Notes under the pieces: model-generated
Told to the model about the DNA's origin: nothing
What the model saw: the letters and a program-made list of their open reading frames with translations, nothing else
Database searches by the model: none
DNA from: Mycobacterium sp.
GTDB taxonomy: Bacteria > Actinomycetota > Actinomycetes > Mycobacteriales > Mycobacteriaceae
Length of the DNA: 7,035 bases
Assembly (NCBI GenBank): GCA_025965815.1
Contig: JAOPWF010000362.1
Span: 1-7,035, forward strand
Direction: 5' to 3'
Made by a program: the position numbers and the translations under genes
In this document: in pieces, positions 6,859 through 7,035 of the stretch
Layout of the letters: each line of letters starts with the position of its first letter
Numbering within the stretch: the stretch's first letter is position 1

Positions 6859-7035
6859 TCACACTGGGTTTGACCGCGCATTGCTCAGCGGTCCGCGCCT
6901 GCGGTGAACGGTGCGATGCAACGTGAGCACCAACACTCCGGCGGTGACGATGCCGACGAGGTTGACGGCCCGCGGGGCGGCCGATTTCACGGCGACGTCC
7001 CAGTCGCCGACGGTTGCGGCGACCACCGCGAAACC
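6859..7035 (-). CDS. C-terminal end of an unidentified membrane protein (5' part outside window)
   Basis: An open frame enters from the right edge and ends at TGA (6861 to 6859), giving the last 58 residues of a protein too short to appear as a complete reading frame. Residues about 23 to 39 of the fragment (AVNLVGIVTAGVLVLTL) form a hydrophobic helix. It is followed by a basic tail, HRTVHRRR, and a short polar end, which by the positive-inside rule suggests a cytoplasmic C-terminus. An earlier hydrophobic stretch, GFAVVAATVG, lies at the edge. Third-position G/C bias is strong and the stop falls 13 bases before the next start, both of which support a real co-transcribed gene. I do not recognise the family. 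Confidence 0.7.
   Translation of the reverse strand, partial: GFAVVAATVGDWDVAVKSAAPRAVNLVGIVTAGVLVLTLHRTVHRRRGPLSNARSNPV

Noticed and set aside
6846..6881. Upstream ATG at 6881 as start of the transglutaminase-DUF2126 gene
   Set aside because: It would add 12 residues (MRGQTQCDGISA) with no family match and overlap the upstream coding frame; the ATG at 6845 gives the familiar MGIKVALEHRT start.
1..7035. CRISPR array, tRNA, rRNA, insertion sequence or phage attachment site
   Set aside because: No regularly spaced repeats, tRNA-like cloverleaf, rRNA sequence, transposase frame or integrase motif was seen; the window is almost fully occupied by the four coding frames.

Overview
This window looks like a chromosomal piece of a high-GC actinobacterium, most probably a non-tuberculous Mycobacterium or Mycolicibacterium. 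The grounds are the strong G/C bias at third codon positions, the use of GTG and TTG starts, and two long proteins that I recognise from memory as counterparts of the adjacent M. tuberculosis pair Rv2566 and Rv2567. No database search was run.

All supported genes lie on the minus strand and read from right to left. First comes the last 58 codons of an unidentified membrane protein (7035 to 6859). After 13 bases follows a 1123-residue fusion of a transglutaminase-like protease domain and a DUF2126 amidoligase-like domain (6845 to 3474). After a 75-base gap comes an 893-residue fusion of a circularly permuted type 2 ATP-grasp domain and an alpha-E domain (3398 to 717). Overlapping its stop codon is the start of a second transglutaminase-family protein (720 to 1), which runs off the left edge. 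The window is almost entirely coding. The only gaps are 13 and 75 bases, and no gene-free stretch longer than 300 bases exists.

The tight spacing points to one transcript. No promoter can be placed here, because the transcript should begin to the right of the window, and no terminator is visible. The gene set combines two predicted ATP-dependent amide-bond-forming folds (glutamine-synthetase-like and ATP-grasp) with two transglutaminase/papain-fold cysteine enzymes and an alpha-E helical domain. Comparative genomics has proposed that such sets make and cleave an amide-linked peptide or peptide tag, often beside a proteasome-like hydrolase. To my knowledge the substrate is unknown, so the pathway statement is an inference.

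The most distinctive local feature is a short GC-rich, hairpin-bearing sequence at about 634 to 689. It looks like a dispersed mycobacterial mini-repeat lodged at the 5' end of the second transglutaminase gene, and it is translated in frame as an extra N-terminal segment. A second short in-frame insertion is suspected in the first transglutaminase domain (6507 to 6542). A 32-codon reading frame couples the stop of the first large gene to the start of the second.
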